Source of the DNA: Tetradesmus obliquus
Taxonomy: Eukaryota > Chlorophyta > Chlorophyceae > Sphaeropleales > Scenedesmaceae
NCBI GenBank assembly: GCA_030272155.1
Contig: CP126203.1
Span: 4,718,501 to 4,782,500 of the forward strand
Direction of reading: 5' to 3'
DNA: 64,000 bases
Below, one piece after another: positions 34,211-46,907 of this stretch. The notes under the pieces were generated by a model. The model had not been told where the DNA came from. It saw nothing but the letters and a program-made list of their open reading frames with translations, and searched no databases. The position numbers and the translations under genes were made by a program. Position 1 is the first letter of the stretch; each line of letters begins with the position of its first letter.

Positions 34211-35348
34211 GCGTGGTGGCAGCAGGGCTAGTGGCAGCAGGTGCTTTTGAGGGTGGGTGGCAGCAGCAGGTGTTGCGCGGATGCTGCAGCTGCAGCAGGC
34301 AGCAGCGGGCACACGGAGCAGTACTTGCTGGGTAGTCCTTTGCAGGCAGGGGTGTGGTTGGATTTGGGTGTGCCCACGTTGCAGTGGCACTGATAAACAG
34401 CACACTAGTGCTGTGGCAGTTGGCAGATGGTTGGCTTGCTGCTGTTGTTCAGCAGTGTGCGGCACAGTTGGCTGGTTGCAGTCGCTAGGGGCATGCATGG
34501 CTGGGCGTTGCAGTTGCGCAGGGGTTGGCTGCATCATTCTGGCATGGTGCACCGCATGCACACCAGCTGGTGTTGAGCACGAGCCGCATGTCGTCATGTC
34601 GTCATGTTGAACACAGGCACTGCTGCAAGTTGAAGACATACTCAGCGCGGCTGCATTGCGCATTGTGCATTGTGCGCAGCGACTGCGTGCAGCACACCAG
34701 GGCACTACCATGCATGGTGCTTGTCTTCGCATCAGTAGCAGGCACTGCTGCACGTGGGCTGTTGCAGATAATTCGTTTGCAGCATAGCTGAGATGGTGGT
34801 GGCCAGAAGCCTGCAGCAGTGCCTTTGCAGTGCACACCATCCCATGGTGACCAACATGTCCTGTTACATTGGAATATCTCCTTAAGAGCTCTGGTGGGTC
34901 GAGCATGATCTGTATGTCCACATTCATGTAACACCATCATTGCGAATCATTAGGGAAAAGGGTACCAGGGGCAGGCTGGTTGCTAGGCGAGGAGATGAAC
35001 AGTTGCCTGCGGCCCCAATAACACTGCTGCTTCACAAGTGGTTCACGAGACGGCGTCAGCATGTGCTAACCTTTCGTGTTGATACGAGTGTTGCTATTGC
35101 CTATGTATTAGATAAGTACGTGGGCCCCTCAGACGACTCGGTCTATTGCTTGCTGCCTCATACTCTGTCAGTCCCTTGCCACTTGCTCGTAGCAAATCAA
35201 CCTTGCAGATTATTCTGTCGAAATTTTAACAACCTTATGTCGGCTTTGCGAGGCTGACAGGCGCCAGGCCTTGAGTGCGCATGTCATGGTGTGCAGAAAG
35301 GAGGGCTGATGTTTGGAGCGTGTGGTGCCCATCCGGACACTAGAATCA
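34211..35348. other. HSP70 3' UTR and intergenic region
   Basis: First TGTAA after the stop is at 34927-34931, so a 3' UTR of about 720 bases is plausible. The rest is promoter and 5' region of the protease gene. A minus-strand open frame here overlaps the HSP70 exon and is a shadow. Confidence 0.45.
34927..34931 (+). terminator. Probable polyadenylation signal of HSP70 (TGTAA)
   Basis: First TGTAA downstream of the stop, in the expected distance range for green algae. Inferred from motif only. Confidence 0.4.
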
Positions 35349-36930
35349 ATGCTCTGGCAGCGTATCGTCGTACTCACGGCTGTCATAGCCGCTGTGAGCA
35401 CAGCAGGTGAGTGCTGTAAGCGATCTGTGCTTTCGGCAAATGGGTCACGAAATGCGCCACAACTTCTGAGCTTTGACAAGCGTCACCAGTTTTTTAATCA
35501 TACATTTAATTAAATTGATAGTCGCGTGTAGCGTCCGTGACATAGTCCCATCGCTGAAGTGTTTCAGTTGCTGCTGCTGCTACTGCTGCTTCTGAGGTGC
35601 CACTGCTGGTGACGCCCCACGACCGGTTGCTGCTGTTGTGTACCCCTATTTCACAAAACACACAACTTGAACACCTGTTTCTGCACCTTTCTGCCTGCAG
35701 TGCAAGCAGCCAAGTGCCCAGGTGACGCTGGCGTGTCATGCACAGCCGCACGCTCAGCTGGCACACCCACCTGCAAAAAGGGTGTGGTGCTGGCCAAGAT
35801 CCAGCAGGACCTCTGCGACTGGTCAACGGGCGACATGAATTCAAACCACCGACAGCTGGTCAAACAAACAGCAGCAGCAGCAGGCCTGGGGCTCAGCTTT
35901 AGGTTCCCGCTGCCAGTGCACTGCTGGTGGGCCTTCAGTAGGCCCCAAGGGGGCTCCCGCAGGGCTGCACATGCAGCACTGGCAGCGCTTGCAGTGCAGC
36001 AGCAGCAGCAGCAGCAGCAGGAAGGCATTGGCCAAGGAGCTGCAGGTAGGGCATAGCCTTGCAGGCAGGCGGGCTGCTATTGTGCTGTGTGGGCGGTGCG
36101 GTGCAGCAGCGCTTCTGCAGCAGCACTGGCTGTAGCTGCAGCAGCTGCAGCAGCTAAGCTGCGGCTGTCAGCCCACAGTTGCAAACACACGCTTGCTGGC
36201 TCGGCCTCACAGGCAGTCACATGGCTAGCGCTCTGCCCACTAACAGCAGCCCTGCAGCTGCCCAGCATCTTACACCTGTATTTTACATGCAGCTGATGCA
36301 ACTGCGCGTATTGCAATGCATGCTGGTTTATGGCCTGCATATCTTAGGCCAGCTTGCTGCAGCTTTGCATGTTGCTGATCTGCTGTGTTCGCCCGCTGTG
36401 CCCCTGCAGGCGTCACCACAGCTGCCACAACAGCAGCTGCAGCCGCCGCAGGCGACCAGCAGCAGCAGCAGCTTGACCTGCGCCGCATCTTCGCGCTAGC
36501 CGGGGTAGACTACCTGCAGCTGGCACAGCCGGCCGCCGTGCCTGCCGAATGCAGCGGCGGCAGCTGCGGTGATGCATTGTATGGCATGCGGCTTTCAAAG
36601 ATTGATGCGCTGTGGCGGGAGGAGCTGGCTGACATTGTGCCGCTGGCGGAGTTTCCGTACAAGGGCACCATTGTGGATGATGGCGTCGATTTCACGCATG
36701 GAGATTTGGCTGGACAGGTGAGCAGCGGTGGTGTGTGCCCGCAGCATGGTGGCAATGGAGATGTTGGGCGTGAACACTGACACTGTTCATGCTCAGCAAC
36801 CTGCAGGCGCAGGTGAGGGGCTTGCTTTCTTTCCATTCAGCTTGTGCTTGTGGCTGACGTGGGAGCAGCTGCCGCAGCCCTTGTAGCAGCCACACACATG
36901 GCTGTCAGGAAACTTGACCTGTCACCCACA

Positions 36931-36981
<51 letters not shown>

Positions 36982-39900
36982 AGGTTGATGTGGGCTCCTC
37001 CACCACCTGCAGCATAGACGGCGGCGACCCAGCAACACGCGGCCTGGCCCAGGTGCGGCGTGGTACTTGATGCAGTCAAATCGTCCTGCTCTTATCAAAT
37101 CCCGTGCCTGCAGAGGGAACAGCCACAAAGCATGTCGCTTGCCTGTGCTTGCTGAAATGTTTTACAGCAGCCAGCCGTCACAAACATGTCGTGTGTCATT
37201 ATTCCTATTTACCTGATCCGCAGGTGGCGTGTGAGGGCAGCAGCGAGGTCGCCATGAAGAGCTGTGATGGCCACGGCAGCCTTGTTGCGGGCATCATGGC
37301 AGGAGCATGGAACAATGGCGACAAGGGTGGCATTGCAGGTGCGCATTGGCGGGGTAAACGTGTGCAGTTGAAGCTGCTGCTGTGTGTAGCGGCACAGCTG
37401 TAACCTGGTGCAGGCCAAGCCATCAGCCAGCTAGTGGCAAGCGATAAAGGCATACCATGTGGTGAGGTAGAGGGTCTAGTGTGCAGCCATGAAGAGCTGT
37501 GATGGCCACGGCAGCCTTGTAGCGGGCATCATGGCGGGTGCGTGGAACAACGGCGACAAAGGCGGCATTGCAGGTGCGCCGTTGCTGCTGCTGCTGCTGC
37601 TTGTGGGGCCGCTACTGCTGCTGCTGGACGACTGTGCAAGTCTGTAGTAGTGGTAGCAGTGGTGCCTGAATCATAATCATACATTTTGGACTTTGTCGTG
37701 CCTTGGCAGCCTCAGCCTTCCTGAGCCTGTCACTTTTACTGCTGCTGCTGCTCCCGCTGCTGCTGCTGCTGCTGCTGCCAGGCGTGGTTGGCCCCGTGCG
37801 TGGCGGCGCTGTGGTGTCCTGCAACGCCGGCTCAAGGGAGCGCAGCTTCGTGGACGTGGTGAGCAGCTGTGTTGGCTTCTCTATTGTGGCTGTTGTAAAT
37901 GCTGGCATGGTTGTCAGCGAATGCCGGGGCAGCTGTTTCAGCATGGTGGGCAGCACTTGCAAGGAACAGCAATACAGCACGCTGGCAGTGAATCTACTTG
38001 GCTGCCGCCTCGCACCGCCTGCCGCCTGCAGGAGCGCTGCAACGCGCATGCGGCCGCAATCGACGTTGTGGTGCTGTTGTTGTTGTCACCCCTGCTGCTG
38101 CTGCTGCCAGGTGCGCTGCATCGCGCATGCCGCTGCGGTCAACGCTTCTTGGGTGGTGAATCTGAGCCTAGGGGGCTACGTGCCTGCGGGAGGCGCAGTG
38201 GAGGCGTGTTACGCAGATGCGATCAAGCAGCACGTGTGCGACAGGTGCGGGATGGTCTGTATTGTGCGCATTGCTCAGGTCTTTTGTTGCGCACCGTGTT
38301 ATGGCGCTGCCATCAAGCAGCATACCTGCGACAGCTGCGGCCGCCGTCATATGCAATGCATCGCCTACCGATGCCACTCGCGCGCAGCAGAATCTGGGCG
38401 GTCAAGGCTGTCAGCGTGCGCGCAGATGCGCGTCAACTGCTCACCTGAGCCGCCATGCTGATGTCACACTTGCATATGCTGCTGCACTTGCTGCTGCCAC
38501 CGCTGCTGTTGCTGCACACACATGGACGGCATTGCCGTGACAGCCGCCTGCAACGGCCGCTGCGTGGGGCATGCCCACACCTGTCGTACCCGTGCTCACA
38601 TCACACTTGCCTGTGCTGCTGCCGCCACTGTAGGGATGGCACAGCCGTGGCAGCCGCCGGCAACGGCCGCTGCGTGGCATTGCCCACAATTGGTTGCCCA
38701 CACCCAGGGGCTCCAAGCTGACATTACAACTGCAATTGCTGCTGCCGCTGCTGCAGGGATGGCATTGCGGTGACAGCCGCCGGCAACGGCCGCTGCGTGG
38801 GCCGCGACTGCACTACTGCCACAAAGTGCAAGAAGCCTCAAGAGTGCCCCAACAACTACTGCGTCTGTTATTTTGGGCCAGTGGACCACCTTGACTCAGA
38901 TCCTGAGGTCCCAGGGGGCGGTGTTGTGCACGTGCCCAGCAGCCTGGCTGCAAGCATGCCGAACTGTGTGATTGCGGTGGCGGCTGTGGACGAAAATAAC
39001 ATGCTGGCGCCGTTTTCGAATTTCGGCGGGGGCGTTCGAATCGTGGCGCCGGGCGTGAACATCACAAGTGATCTGCCGGTGGCGGGCAGTGCTGCGGGCG
39101 TGGGCGTCATCAGCGGCACCTCTGTGGTGAGTATATAGTGGGGATGTTCATAAATGTGTTACTAACAATCTTGCTAGCAGTAACAGTAGTTTGAGTGACA
39201 GTGGCGGGCAGCGATGCGGGCGTGGGCGTGATCAGCGGCACCTCTGTGGTGAGTTTGAATGCAGCTTCAGGGTTTAGGGTTCATGTTCAGGGGCTCGGGG
39301 TTATGCCATGCTGCTGTTAGTGGGGTTCAGGGTGAACGTGCCGGTGGCCGACACTGACAGCGGTGTGGGCGTGATCTGCGGCACCTCCGTGGTGAGTGTG
39401 GAAGCAGTCGTTTAGGGTTCTTGTCAGAGGCTTGGGGGTTAGGTCATCTGTATTGCTGCTTTCAACGGGTTTCAGGGCGTAGGTTTTGAACCTGCCGGTG
39501 GCGGGCACTGACAGCGGTGTGGGCGTGATCAGCGGCACCTCCATGGTGCATGGACAGTGATGATGACATCACAACCTTATGGAATTCTGTTAGACATGCT
39601 GGTGGGCTTCCTTGAGGTATGGGTGCACATTGCGCCTGTCTTGGATGTTGGTGGTGACCTGCCGCTCACTGGCAGCGACCGCTGGCTTGCTACCCGAAGA
39701 TGCCTACGCATGTCAACTACCTGCAACACTGCTACGTGCTCACCCTGCCGCTGCTGCTGCCCGGTTCCGCTGCTGTCCCCACCCGCTGCAGGCCACCCCG
39801 CACGTGTCAGGCACAGCGCTGCTGCTGCGCAACGTGTTCCCGCAGGCCTCCGCAAAAGAAGTCGTGAACTGCCTGCTAGACAGCGCCAACCGCATGCCTT

Positions 39901-41440
39901 CTTACCCGGAGCCGTACGAGTTTGCAAAGTGGTTCCCTGGCAAGAGCTACAAGGATGCTACTGGGGGGCTGCTGAATGCACAGGCTGCATTTGGCTGCCT
40001 GCAGCGCAGGGTGAGTGGCGGCGCAGGCAGCATGAGTTTTAATTGTTTGGTGTTTACAAAGGCTGCTGCTGCTGCTGGTGCTGCTGCTGCCCGATGCACA
40101 GGCGGCATTTGGCTGCCTGCAGCGCAGGGTGAGTGGGGTTGCCGGCAGCAGGCGTGTTGGTTGTTTGGTGTTTACAAAGGCTGCTGCTGCTGCTGTTCAA
40201 TGCACAGACCGCGTTTGGATGCCTGCAGCGCAGAGTGAGTGGCAACGCCGGCAGAGCAGGCGTGTTTGTTGTTTGGTGTTTGCAAAGACTGCTGCTGCTG
40301 CTGCTGCTGCTCAATGCACAGGCCGCGTTTGGCGGCCTGCAGCGCAGAGTGAGTGGCGGCTCAGGCACAGCACATGCATGATGGCTGTTTTTGATCACAA
40401 ATCTATTGCTGGTGAATGCTGCTGTTGCTGTGGCAGACACACATTGCTGTGGTTGGTCCTCAGGGGCTGACGCATGCCTCGCTGACAGCGCAGTCGCTGA
40501 ATGCTGCTGCTGCGGCTACTGCTGCTTGTACTGCTTTCGCTCTGCTGGTTATCCGTCCTCCTCGCCCTTTGCTGCATCTGACAGCATATCCTTCTGCCTG
40601 CTGCTGCTGCTGCTGCTGCCCCTCCCAGGTGGGCTGCCCTGTCACGCAAAAGCGCTGCGGCAGCAGCTGCCTGCCATCCGCCCAGCCCTGCCCCTGCAGC
40701 AGCAGCAGCGATTGCAGCAGCGACGAGACATGCGTCAACAGCAAGTGCCGCAGGTCCCGCCGCAGCACTGAGCAGCCGCCCGGCACCAGCTGCCCTACAG
40801 GCAGGAAGCTATGCAACAGCAAATGCATTTTGCAGGCTGGCTGCTGCACTGAGCCAGATGAGTGTCCCTGGGGGCAGGTGTGCGGGCGGGATGGAGGACG
40901 CTGCAGCAGCAGCAGCAGCAGCACGGCTGCAGGGTGTCCTACTAAGGGCCTGCCGGCCTGTGTGAATGCAGCAACAGGTGAGCCTGGCCTGCGTTTGGAC
41001 ATTAATTGGCAGTAGAATGGTGCAGCTGCCGCTGATTTTATGCAGTCTGCAGCTGCATTGAGGGAAGACATATACCCCGACGCTGCTGAACTGATCTTCA
41101 CTCTGAATTGCACAAAGACCATGCCACATTGCAGCAGCACCTGCAGCCTTGCCTTGCATTACCAGGAATCCAAGGCGCCAACGCACATGATGAAACGCGC
41201 ACTTCCTTCGTTGGTGTTTGCGCTGCAGGTGTGCTGCTGCCAGCTGGTGCAAGCTGCAGTCCTGCAGCCTACTGCGTGTCAGCAGATGGCAGCGGCAAGC
41301 AGAGCAGCCCTAGGAAGCCTGGCAGTGGCGGCAATGGCGGGAGTAACAATGCAGGAGGCAGCAGCCCCCGCAACTCTGCTGCCCTGGACGGCTTGCGTGT
41401 GGAGTTCCCTGCCAGAATGGCGGGCAGTCAGCAGCAAACA

Positions 41441-41505
<65 letters not shown>

Positions 41506-41764
41506 GGCGAGCCTGTACCAGGATCAGGCACGTCAGCAGCAGCAGCAGCAGCAGCAGGATGCGCTTTCGCAAGTCATCTCAAGCCTGAATGGCCTGAACA
41601 GCGGCAGCAGCAGCAGCGGCAGCAGCAGCAGGCTCAGCAGCAGTGGCCGGCTGTGCAGCTACCAGTTGAAGCCATCTGGCAGTGTGTGCTGCAGCTCTCC
41701 TGGCGGTGACGGCCGCTGCCACTGGCGCATCGCATGCTCAGGCGCGGCGGCAGAGTGCAAGTGA
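35349..41764 (+). CDS. Secreted subtilisin-like serine protease (S8 family), Cys-rich C-terminus
   Basis: Endopeptidase of the secretory route or cell wall. Eleven exons: 35349-35406, 35701-36045, 36410-36717, 36984-37052, 37224-37338, 37782-37858, 38111-38244, 38757-39126, 39792-40010, 40629-40977, 41229-41764; phases close to 859 aa. Signal peptide MLWQRIVVLTAVIAAVSTA. Catalytic Asp224 in VDDGVDFTHGDL (DDG where DSG/DTG is usual), His277 in DGHGSLVAGI, oxyanion Asn379 in AAGNG, Ser491 in GTSV|ATPHVSG, split across exons 8 and 9. After the domain come a Cys-rich segment (CNSKCILQAGCCTEPDECPW and similar) and Gln/Ser-rich linkers ending CSGAAAECK. Resembles extracellular algal subtilases such as the Chlamydomonas hatching enzyme sporangin in type; identity with it is not claimed. 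Several exon ends are duplicated in introns. Confidence 0.92.
37489..37573 (+). repeat. Copy of protease exon 5 end with catalytic-His motif
   Basis: Repeats MKSCDGHGSLVAGIMAGAWN and the following codons with GCAG|GTGCGC, 235 bp after the true end at 37338. Confidence 0.88.
38278..38343 (+). repeat. Copy of protease exon 7 end
   Basis: Diverged repeat of CYADAIKQHVCD, as CYGAAIKQHTCD, with GACAG but followed by CTGCGG in place of GTGCGG, so the donor is lost. A weaker trace follows near 38410-38430. Confidence 0.7.
38514..38690 (+). repeat. Two upstream copies of protease exon 8 start (AAGNGRC)
   Basis: DGIAVTAACNGRCVG at 38522-38567 and DGTAVAAAGNGRCV at 38636-38682 precede the true exon at 38757. 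The first has Cys in place of Gly just before the oxyanion Asn. Confidence 0.85.
39197..39548 (+). repeat. Three downstream copies of protease exon 8 end carrying the catalytic-Ser motif
   Basis: VAGS(D)AGVGVISGTSV-type codons plus GTG donor recur at 39200-39248, 39338-39392 and 39488-39546; the second has VICGTSV and the last SMV. Each is a potential alternative end for the catalytic exon. Confidence 0.88.
40083..40349 (+). repeat. Three downstream copies of protease exon 9 end
   Basis: NAQAAFGCLQRR followed by GTGAGT recurs at about 40092-40129, 40196-40234 and 40312-40349, after the true end at 40010. Each unit is preceded by CTG runs and TGTTTGGTGTTT. Confidence 0.88.
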
Positions 41765-42510
41765 CACTGGATCACACTGCATCAGGCACTGTTGAATGCT
41801 CAACCATCTTATGATCAGAACAAAACACCTCCAAAGTATGCCCCAATGCTGCATTTCTTTTGTTCTGAATGTTTGTGCGGGTTTGTTGTCATAACAGCCA
41901 TGAAGGGATCTCGGGCAGTGCTGCCCATCAAATTGATATCTATAGATTGTTATGTGCACCACATTGTTGTAGCAAACACTGCCGACGAATGCACGCAGTG
42001 CAGCAGTTGTTTCATGGCTGCAGTGCTGCAGCTGATGCTCCAGACTTGTGTCATGGCTGCAGTGCTGCAGCTCCAGACTTGTGTCCTTTTGTGTCTGCAT
42101 CGCAAGGCGCACACGGGCTGTGCTGAACAGTACAGCAGTCTCATGCGTGAGGGCTCAACATCTCGCACTGTTGTTTGCCCTAGCCCTGGTTGCAACAGTG
42201 TGAAACGGCTGACTGTAGCTGGCGGAAGGATCTGGCATTGATGTGATGCACAGAAACTTTGCTGCACAAAAACTACCTGCAACTTAATAGTGTAGTCGTG
42301 TCAGGCGCAGGTTTATTAATCCTGCATGTGTGTGTTGCCTGGGACTTGCACTGTCACACGGTCTGCTGGTGTGCTGCTGCCAGCGCCTATGTCATGCATG
42401 CAGTGCTGATGTTGTTTTACTGATCAGTACAGGCAGGCCAAGCACAGTACTGTGCCAGACACCAGGATGAGTCCTCCGCACTCATGAGTGCTGATCAGCA
42501 CTACTGCTGT

Positions 42511-42780
42511 TCAGGTTGGCAAGAGTGGACGTGGTCCCAGAAAGCTGCATGCACGGCAACGCATGGCCAGTGTCATGCTGTTCATATGTTCATGCATAGT
42601 GTATGGTCCTTTGATGTACCCAGAAAGTATGTACATGCCACAGTGCCACCACTGGCACCAAAGCCTCAGATGTGGGGTACCGCGGTAGGGTGCTTTGTTT
42701 TTGCTGGGGTAGGTGTCTTTGATCATTATGATTGCAGCTTGCAGTGGGCCGCTCATCATCATCATCATGTTACCCATCAA
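42511..42780 (-). CDS. Possible small protein or exon, unknown
   Basis: Minus-strand frame with a real ATG (MMGNMMMMMSGPLQAAIIMI), then KDTYPSKNKAPYRGTPHLRL and an aromatic stretch. Low in CAG-derived residues, so more protein-like than surrounding frames. The Met run comes from a (CAT)n repeat. No family recognised. Confidence 0.2.
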   Translation of the reverse strand: MMGNMMMMMSGPLQAAIIMIKDTYPSKNKAPYRGTPHLRLWCQWWHCGMYILSGYIKGPYTMHEHMNSMTLAMRCRACSFLGPRPLLPT

Positions 42781-43184
42781 GCCATAGCATCAACGCCATG
42801 CAGTGGGCCGCTGTGCATTCATTGCCGCTGCAGGTGCAGCTGCCCTGTGCACTATTTAAATGGGTGGCAGTTATCAGGCGGCATATGCAAGGCATGCAGG
42901 CATGGAGCTGCTGTGATGTCCGATATCACGGCGTGGCGGCTGCCAGCATAAACTGCATCAACTTCACTGCTGCATCACGCAGCACAGTAGCACCGTAAAT
43001 GTAACTTCCCGGTTATCAAGGAACACAATGCATTACATTACCTTACAATTCATGCACTGGTGACCAGGATGCTACAACGGCGTCACAAGTGGCGGTCACA
43101 AGTGTGTCGCCAGCTTCACCAAAGCATCAATAGACATCTGAATACGCAGCATTTACCATGCATAAAACTGTCATTTTACACACG

Positions 43185-43858
43185 TTACCTAAGCAAGTCA
43201 CTGACAGCATGATGCTGCTGGGGCAAGCCCCTGTTGCGCCTCACCATGCATGCCACTCCAGGGCCACCCGCCGCCGCCGCAGCAGACTCAACTACTAGCC
43301 GGGCAGCTGCCGCCCAGCGACTGACCCAGTTGTGCGGCACAACATGTGTGTAGTTAGCCAGTTCTTCAGAATCAACAACAGCTACTGCTCCGAGCAGCAG
43401 GCTGTGCATGCTGCCAGCCAATGCCGCAGTGAGCCGGCAATTACTGCCACACCAAGCTGGCCACGCGCAACGTGCGCAAATCGTTGGCTACAGCCCTGAT
43501 CAGACAACTCATACGACGCCCGCTTCACCCGCACGCTCACATGTCAAACTGCAATCTCTCTGTCGACAACGCACAGCTTGCAATCACCTCTGCCCTTGTG
43601 CTTGGGTGTTGCCACCGTGCTATACTGCTTGAAGTTCTTGTAGTGGGTCATGCAGAAGGAATTCAGGTCATGTTTAACTTGAGCAGCATGCTTAGGCCAG
43701 TGTACTCTGTAATAGCCTGCCGCACCCTTTGGACTGCCGGCGATGGCTAGCACCGTGAGCACCGCCACCACCGCCGCCACCCGCGCGCCCATTGACTTGC
43801 GGTTGCTCTGCCATCCCAAAGGGTGCTTGCGCACCATGGACAGCCACCCTGCAGGCAT
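43185..43858 (-). CDS. Possible two-exon gene fragment, unknown
   Basis: Upper exon, about 43846-43560: starts after CCTGCAG, codes for GWLSMVRKHPLGWQSNRKSM, a hydrophobic segment (ARVAAVVAVLTVLAIAG) and GYYRVHWPKHAAQVKHDLNS, ending near AG|GTGATT. Lower frame 43421-43185: MHSLLLGAVAVVDSEELANY and HNWVSRWAAAARLVVE. Both look coding but I could not join them in phase. The GYYRVHWPK piece faintly recalls the end of FUN14 proteins; not enough to name it. Confidence 0.3.
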
Positions 43859-44484
43859 GAATCAAAAACATGTGAAGGTGTCAGCTGTGCTTACACTAGC
43901 AGTGCAAACAGAGATAACATGTCAGGTCAACCTAATGTCTGCGGCAACCTGGAGTTTGACCGGCCTTCACTAGGCACTGGTACGAAAGTAGCGCAAAGGT
44001 AGCATACTCATTAAATGCAAAATTCAACAACGAATCTAAATCAAATTGAGCCACTATATGGGATGCTGTGTAACTTGAGTACAGTGCTTGCAAATCACCT
44101 GTTACGCCCCAACTCTTTGAATTTTGCGGGTCTGTTATCTGCTGATTTCTGCTGCTATAGGGCGCTGCTGCCTGCACATATGTACTTATGTAACCAGTTC
44201 TACTTCTGGGCAGCACTTGCTGGCTGATCAGGCTCTGCAGTTGTGGTGTGCCAAGTGCCCTGCCGCTGTTGTTGCGGTCTGCTGTCTGGCCCTGTACGTT
44301 GTGCGCTGCGCTGCTGCTGCTAATCTTGTTGCTTATCATCGCTCAACGTTTCAGCATTACAGGCAGCTGCTGCGCGTGTGCAGCTAGGGTGGTTGAGCAC
44401 AGTTGGTTGAGTGCTGCCAGTCCACACACTCTCCTGCAGACATTCATCTTGTGTGATCACGCTGAAATCTGGAGCTGAAAAAAA

Positions 44485-44746
44485 CTAGCAGTTTGGAGCG
44501 GGCGCTGCAAGCAGGTGAGGTGCCTGCAGGACAGCTGACATGCAAGCAAACCAAGGCAGCAGGTCCAGCAGCTGTGCCTTGCTGTACCTACCACAAGCAG
44601 CAGGTTGCTGTGCCAGCATGGCTTTCTGTTTGTGTGCTATGTGGCTTTGTCTCATATCTGGGATGCTAGGTTCGTACCCTACCCCACTGAATGCACCACC
44701 TGCCCAGGCTGCTGTCAGGACCAGATCCAGCACCTGCTCAAGGCCG

Positions 44747-44781
<35 letters not shown>

Positions 44782-45251
44782 GTCAGGGCCAGGCTGCTGT
44801 CAGCGCCAGATTCAGGACCTGATCGAGGCCGCGCCAGCAGTAACGAGCTTGGCAGGCCGGCAGCCGCATGCCAAATGCCGCATGCCGAACTTTTCAAGGC
44901 GGCCGCCTGCGCCCCCTGATGCCGCATGCTGCATTGAAATTCAGCTGCCACAAGCACCTCAGCCAGGTGGAGCAGCGCCGCAGTCGCTGAGCAGATCCTG
45001 AGTGAGTGAGTGAGTGAGTGACTACCAAGGCAACTCTGCAGCTCCTGGAATTTGAGGCTTACAGGGTGTGTGGCTCAGGTAGGCGGCGCCCCTGGGCTCC
45101 ACACCCTCTACCTGAGCAGATCCTCAGCCGTCCCGGGCAGATCTGCCAGCTGCCGCACAGCCTCGTTGGCCCAGGCGGCAGCAGCAGCAGTGCTGCTGCC
45201 AGATCCATCAGTGGCTGCTGCTGCTGGATTCTGTGCTGGTGCCTGCATGGC

Positions 45252-45316
<65 letters not shown>

Positions 45317-45901
45317 TGCATGGCCATACAACAGTGTCTGGAATGGAAAACCTCCTACACGTCATGGTGGGCTTTTAGGCACTGCAGCAGTAACTCCAAG
45401 TAAGTAACTTAGTGTTTGGACACACCGCCTGTTATCATTGCTTTCTGATACAGGTGCACGTGATCCGCAACGGGAGTGATGTGTTGCTATCTGCTTGGCT
45501 GAATCAGCGCAATAACACTCTGCTGTACACTCTTGACGAACACACACCTGTCGAATATGGACAGCCGACAGCCAGTACTGCACAGCTTCCGGGTGTGCAG
45601 CCAGGCGCGGCAGCAGCTGCTGGTACAGCCTACGCTGCCCCACCTGCAGCTGCCCCACCTGCTCAGCGGGCAGCTGCTGCTGCTGCTGCTGCTGCAGCCG
45701 GCCCAGGATTCCATGCAGCTGCCCCACCCACTCGCCCAGCTGCTGCAAGGCAGCCCAGCACTTGCTGCTGCTGCTGCTGCTGCTGCTGTTGCTGGCAAGC
45801 TGGTTGAGTGGCTCCAGTGAGCCTTGCAGCTCCTCCAGCAGCTGCAGCAGCAGCTCCCTGCATGAGCCAGTGACAGCAGCTGCACCCCCAGCGGCAGCAG
45901 C

Positions 45902-45959
<58 letters not shown>

Positions 45960-46721
45960 GTTTGTGCCAGAAGCAGCAGCTCCCTGCCTGTGCTCGCCAG
46001 CCAGTAGTCTGCTGCTGCTGGGTGCCGTTTGGCCAGGCCTGGCAGCTGCAGCCCAAGCCACGTCACAGAGGCGTCAGCAGCATCCAGGCGCTCCGCTGCA
46101 GTTGGCTGCTGCTTGGGGCAGACAAGGAGCAGCAGCAGTAGGTGTAGGCAAAGGGGCAGGAGCAGCAGTGGAGAGTTGAGGGTTTTGACGACAGAAGGCG
46201 ATGCACAGCTATGCAGCTGGCAGCTTTCAGTCGAGGCAGGCCCGGCCAGAGTGCAGTGCAAGTCGCTGCAGCCTTGTATGGCGAGGCATGCAGCACTACG
46301 CCATTGCAGATATTACTTATTGTTGTGCCACTGCTGCTGGCACAGCAAATGATGTGCATGCGTGACAGGATGCGCGGAGCACATCCGGTGCAGGCTGCAT
46401 GTGCACAGCCACGCACCTGCTGCGCGCCCGCCTGCAGGTGTGCCAGCAGCTGGCGTGCGGCAATCATGCAGGCGGTCATTTGGGATACCCTGCGGGCGCG
46501 AGCCGCTTCGTCAACAACAGCAGCAGCAGCAGCAGCGCCAGCGCCAGCATCGCCGCCACCAGCAGCCGCAGCCGCAGCTGCAGCTGCAGCAGCAGCATTG
46601 TCGCCAGCAGCGCCGCCGGCAGCAACGTCAGCAGCGTCGTCGTCAGGAGGACCACCCACAGCTACGCTGCCGCCAGCAGCAGCGTCGTCGTCAGCCTTGC
46701 CGCCAGCAACAGTAGTCTTCG

Positions 46722-46766
<45 letters not shown>

Positions 46767-46874
46767 CCCGCTTTGCTGGCCTGTGCAGCTGATCAGCACC
46801 AGTGCCATGAGCCAGGTCGTCAGCAGCATCATCCTCATCACTACCGGCAGGTTGTTCACACCCGCTGCCAGGCG

Positions 46875-46907
<33 letters not shown>

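Larger units (their letters stand above)
41765..44484. other. Protease 3' flank and poorly resolved region
   Basis: Protease 3' UTR, then a stretch in which minus-strand exons are possible (see 42511-42780 and 43185-43858). A TGTAA lies near 43000. The direct repeat GCAGTGGGCCGCT occurs near 42740 and 42800. Nothing else was identified. Confidence 0.35.

Noticed and set aside
34257..34610. ORFs in the HSP70 3' flank
   Set aside because: Trp/Cys/Gly-rich frames in G/T-rich 3' UTR-like DNA; no start context, domain or splice support.
41410..41560. Separate poly-Gln gene
   Set aside because: It is the Gln-rich linker of the protease's last exon, in phase with it.
45445..45620. Plus-strand exon VHVIRNGSDVLLSAWLNQRN
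   Set aside because: Reads plausibly and has an AG before it, but it is antisense to the downstream end of a better-supported minus-strand exon (46108-45548) and its intron, and runs into antisense CTG tracts.
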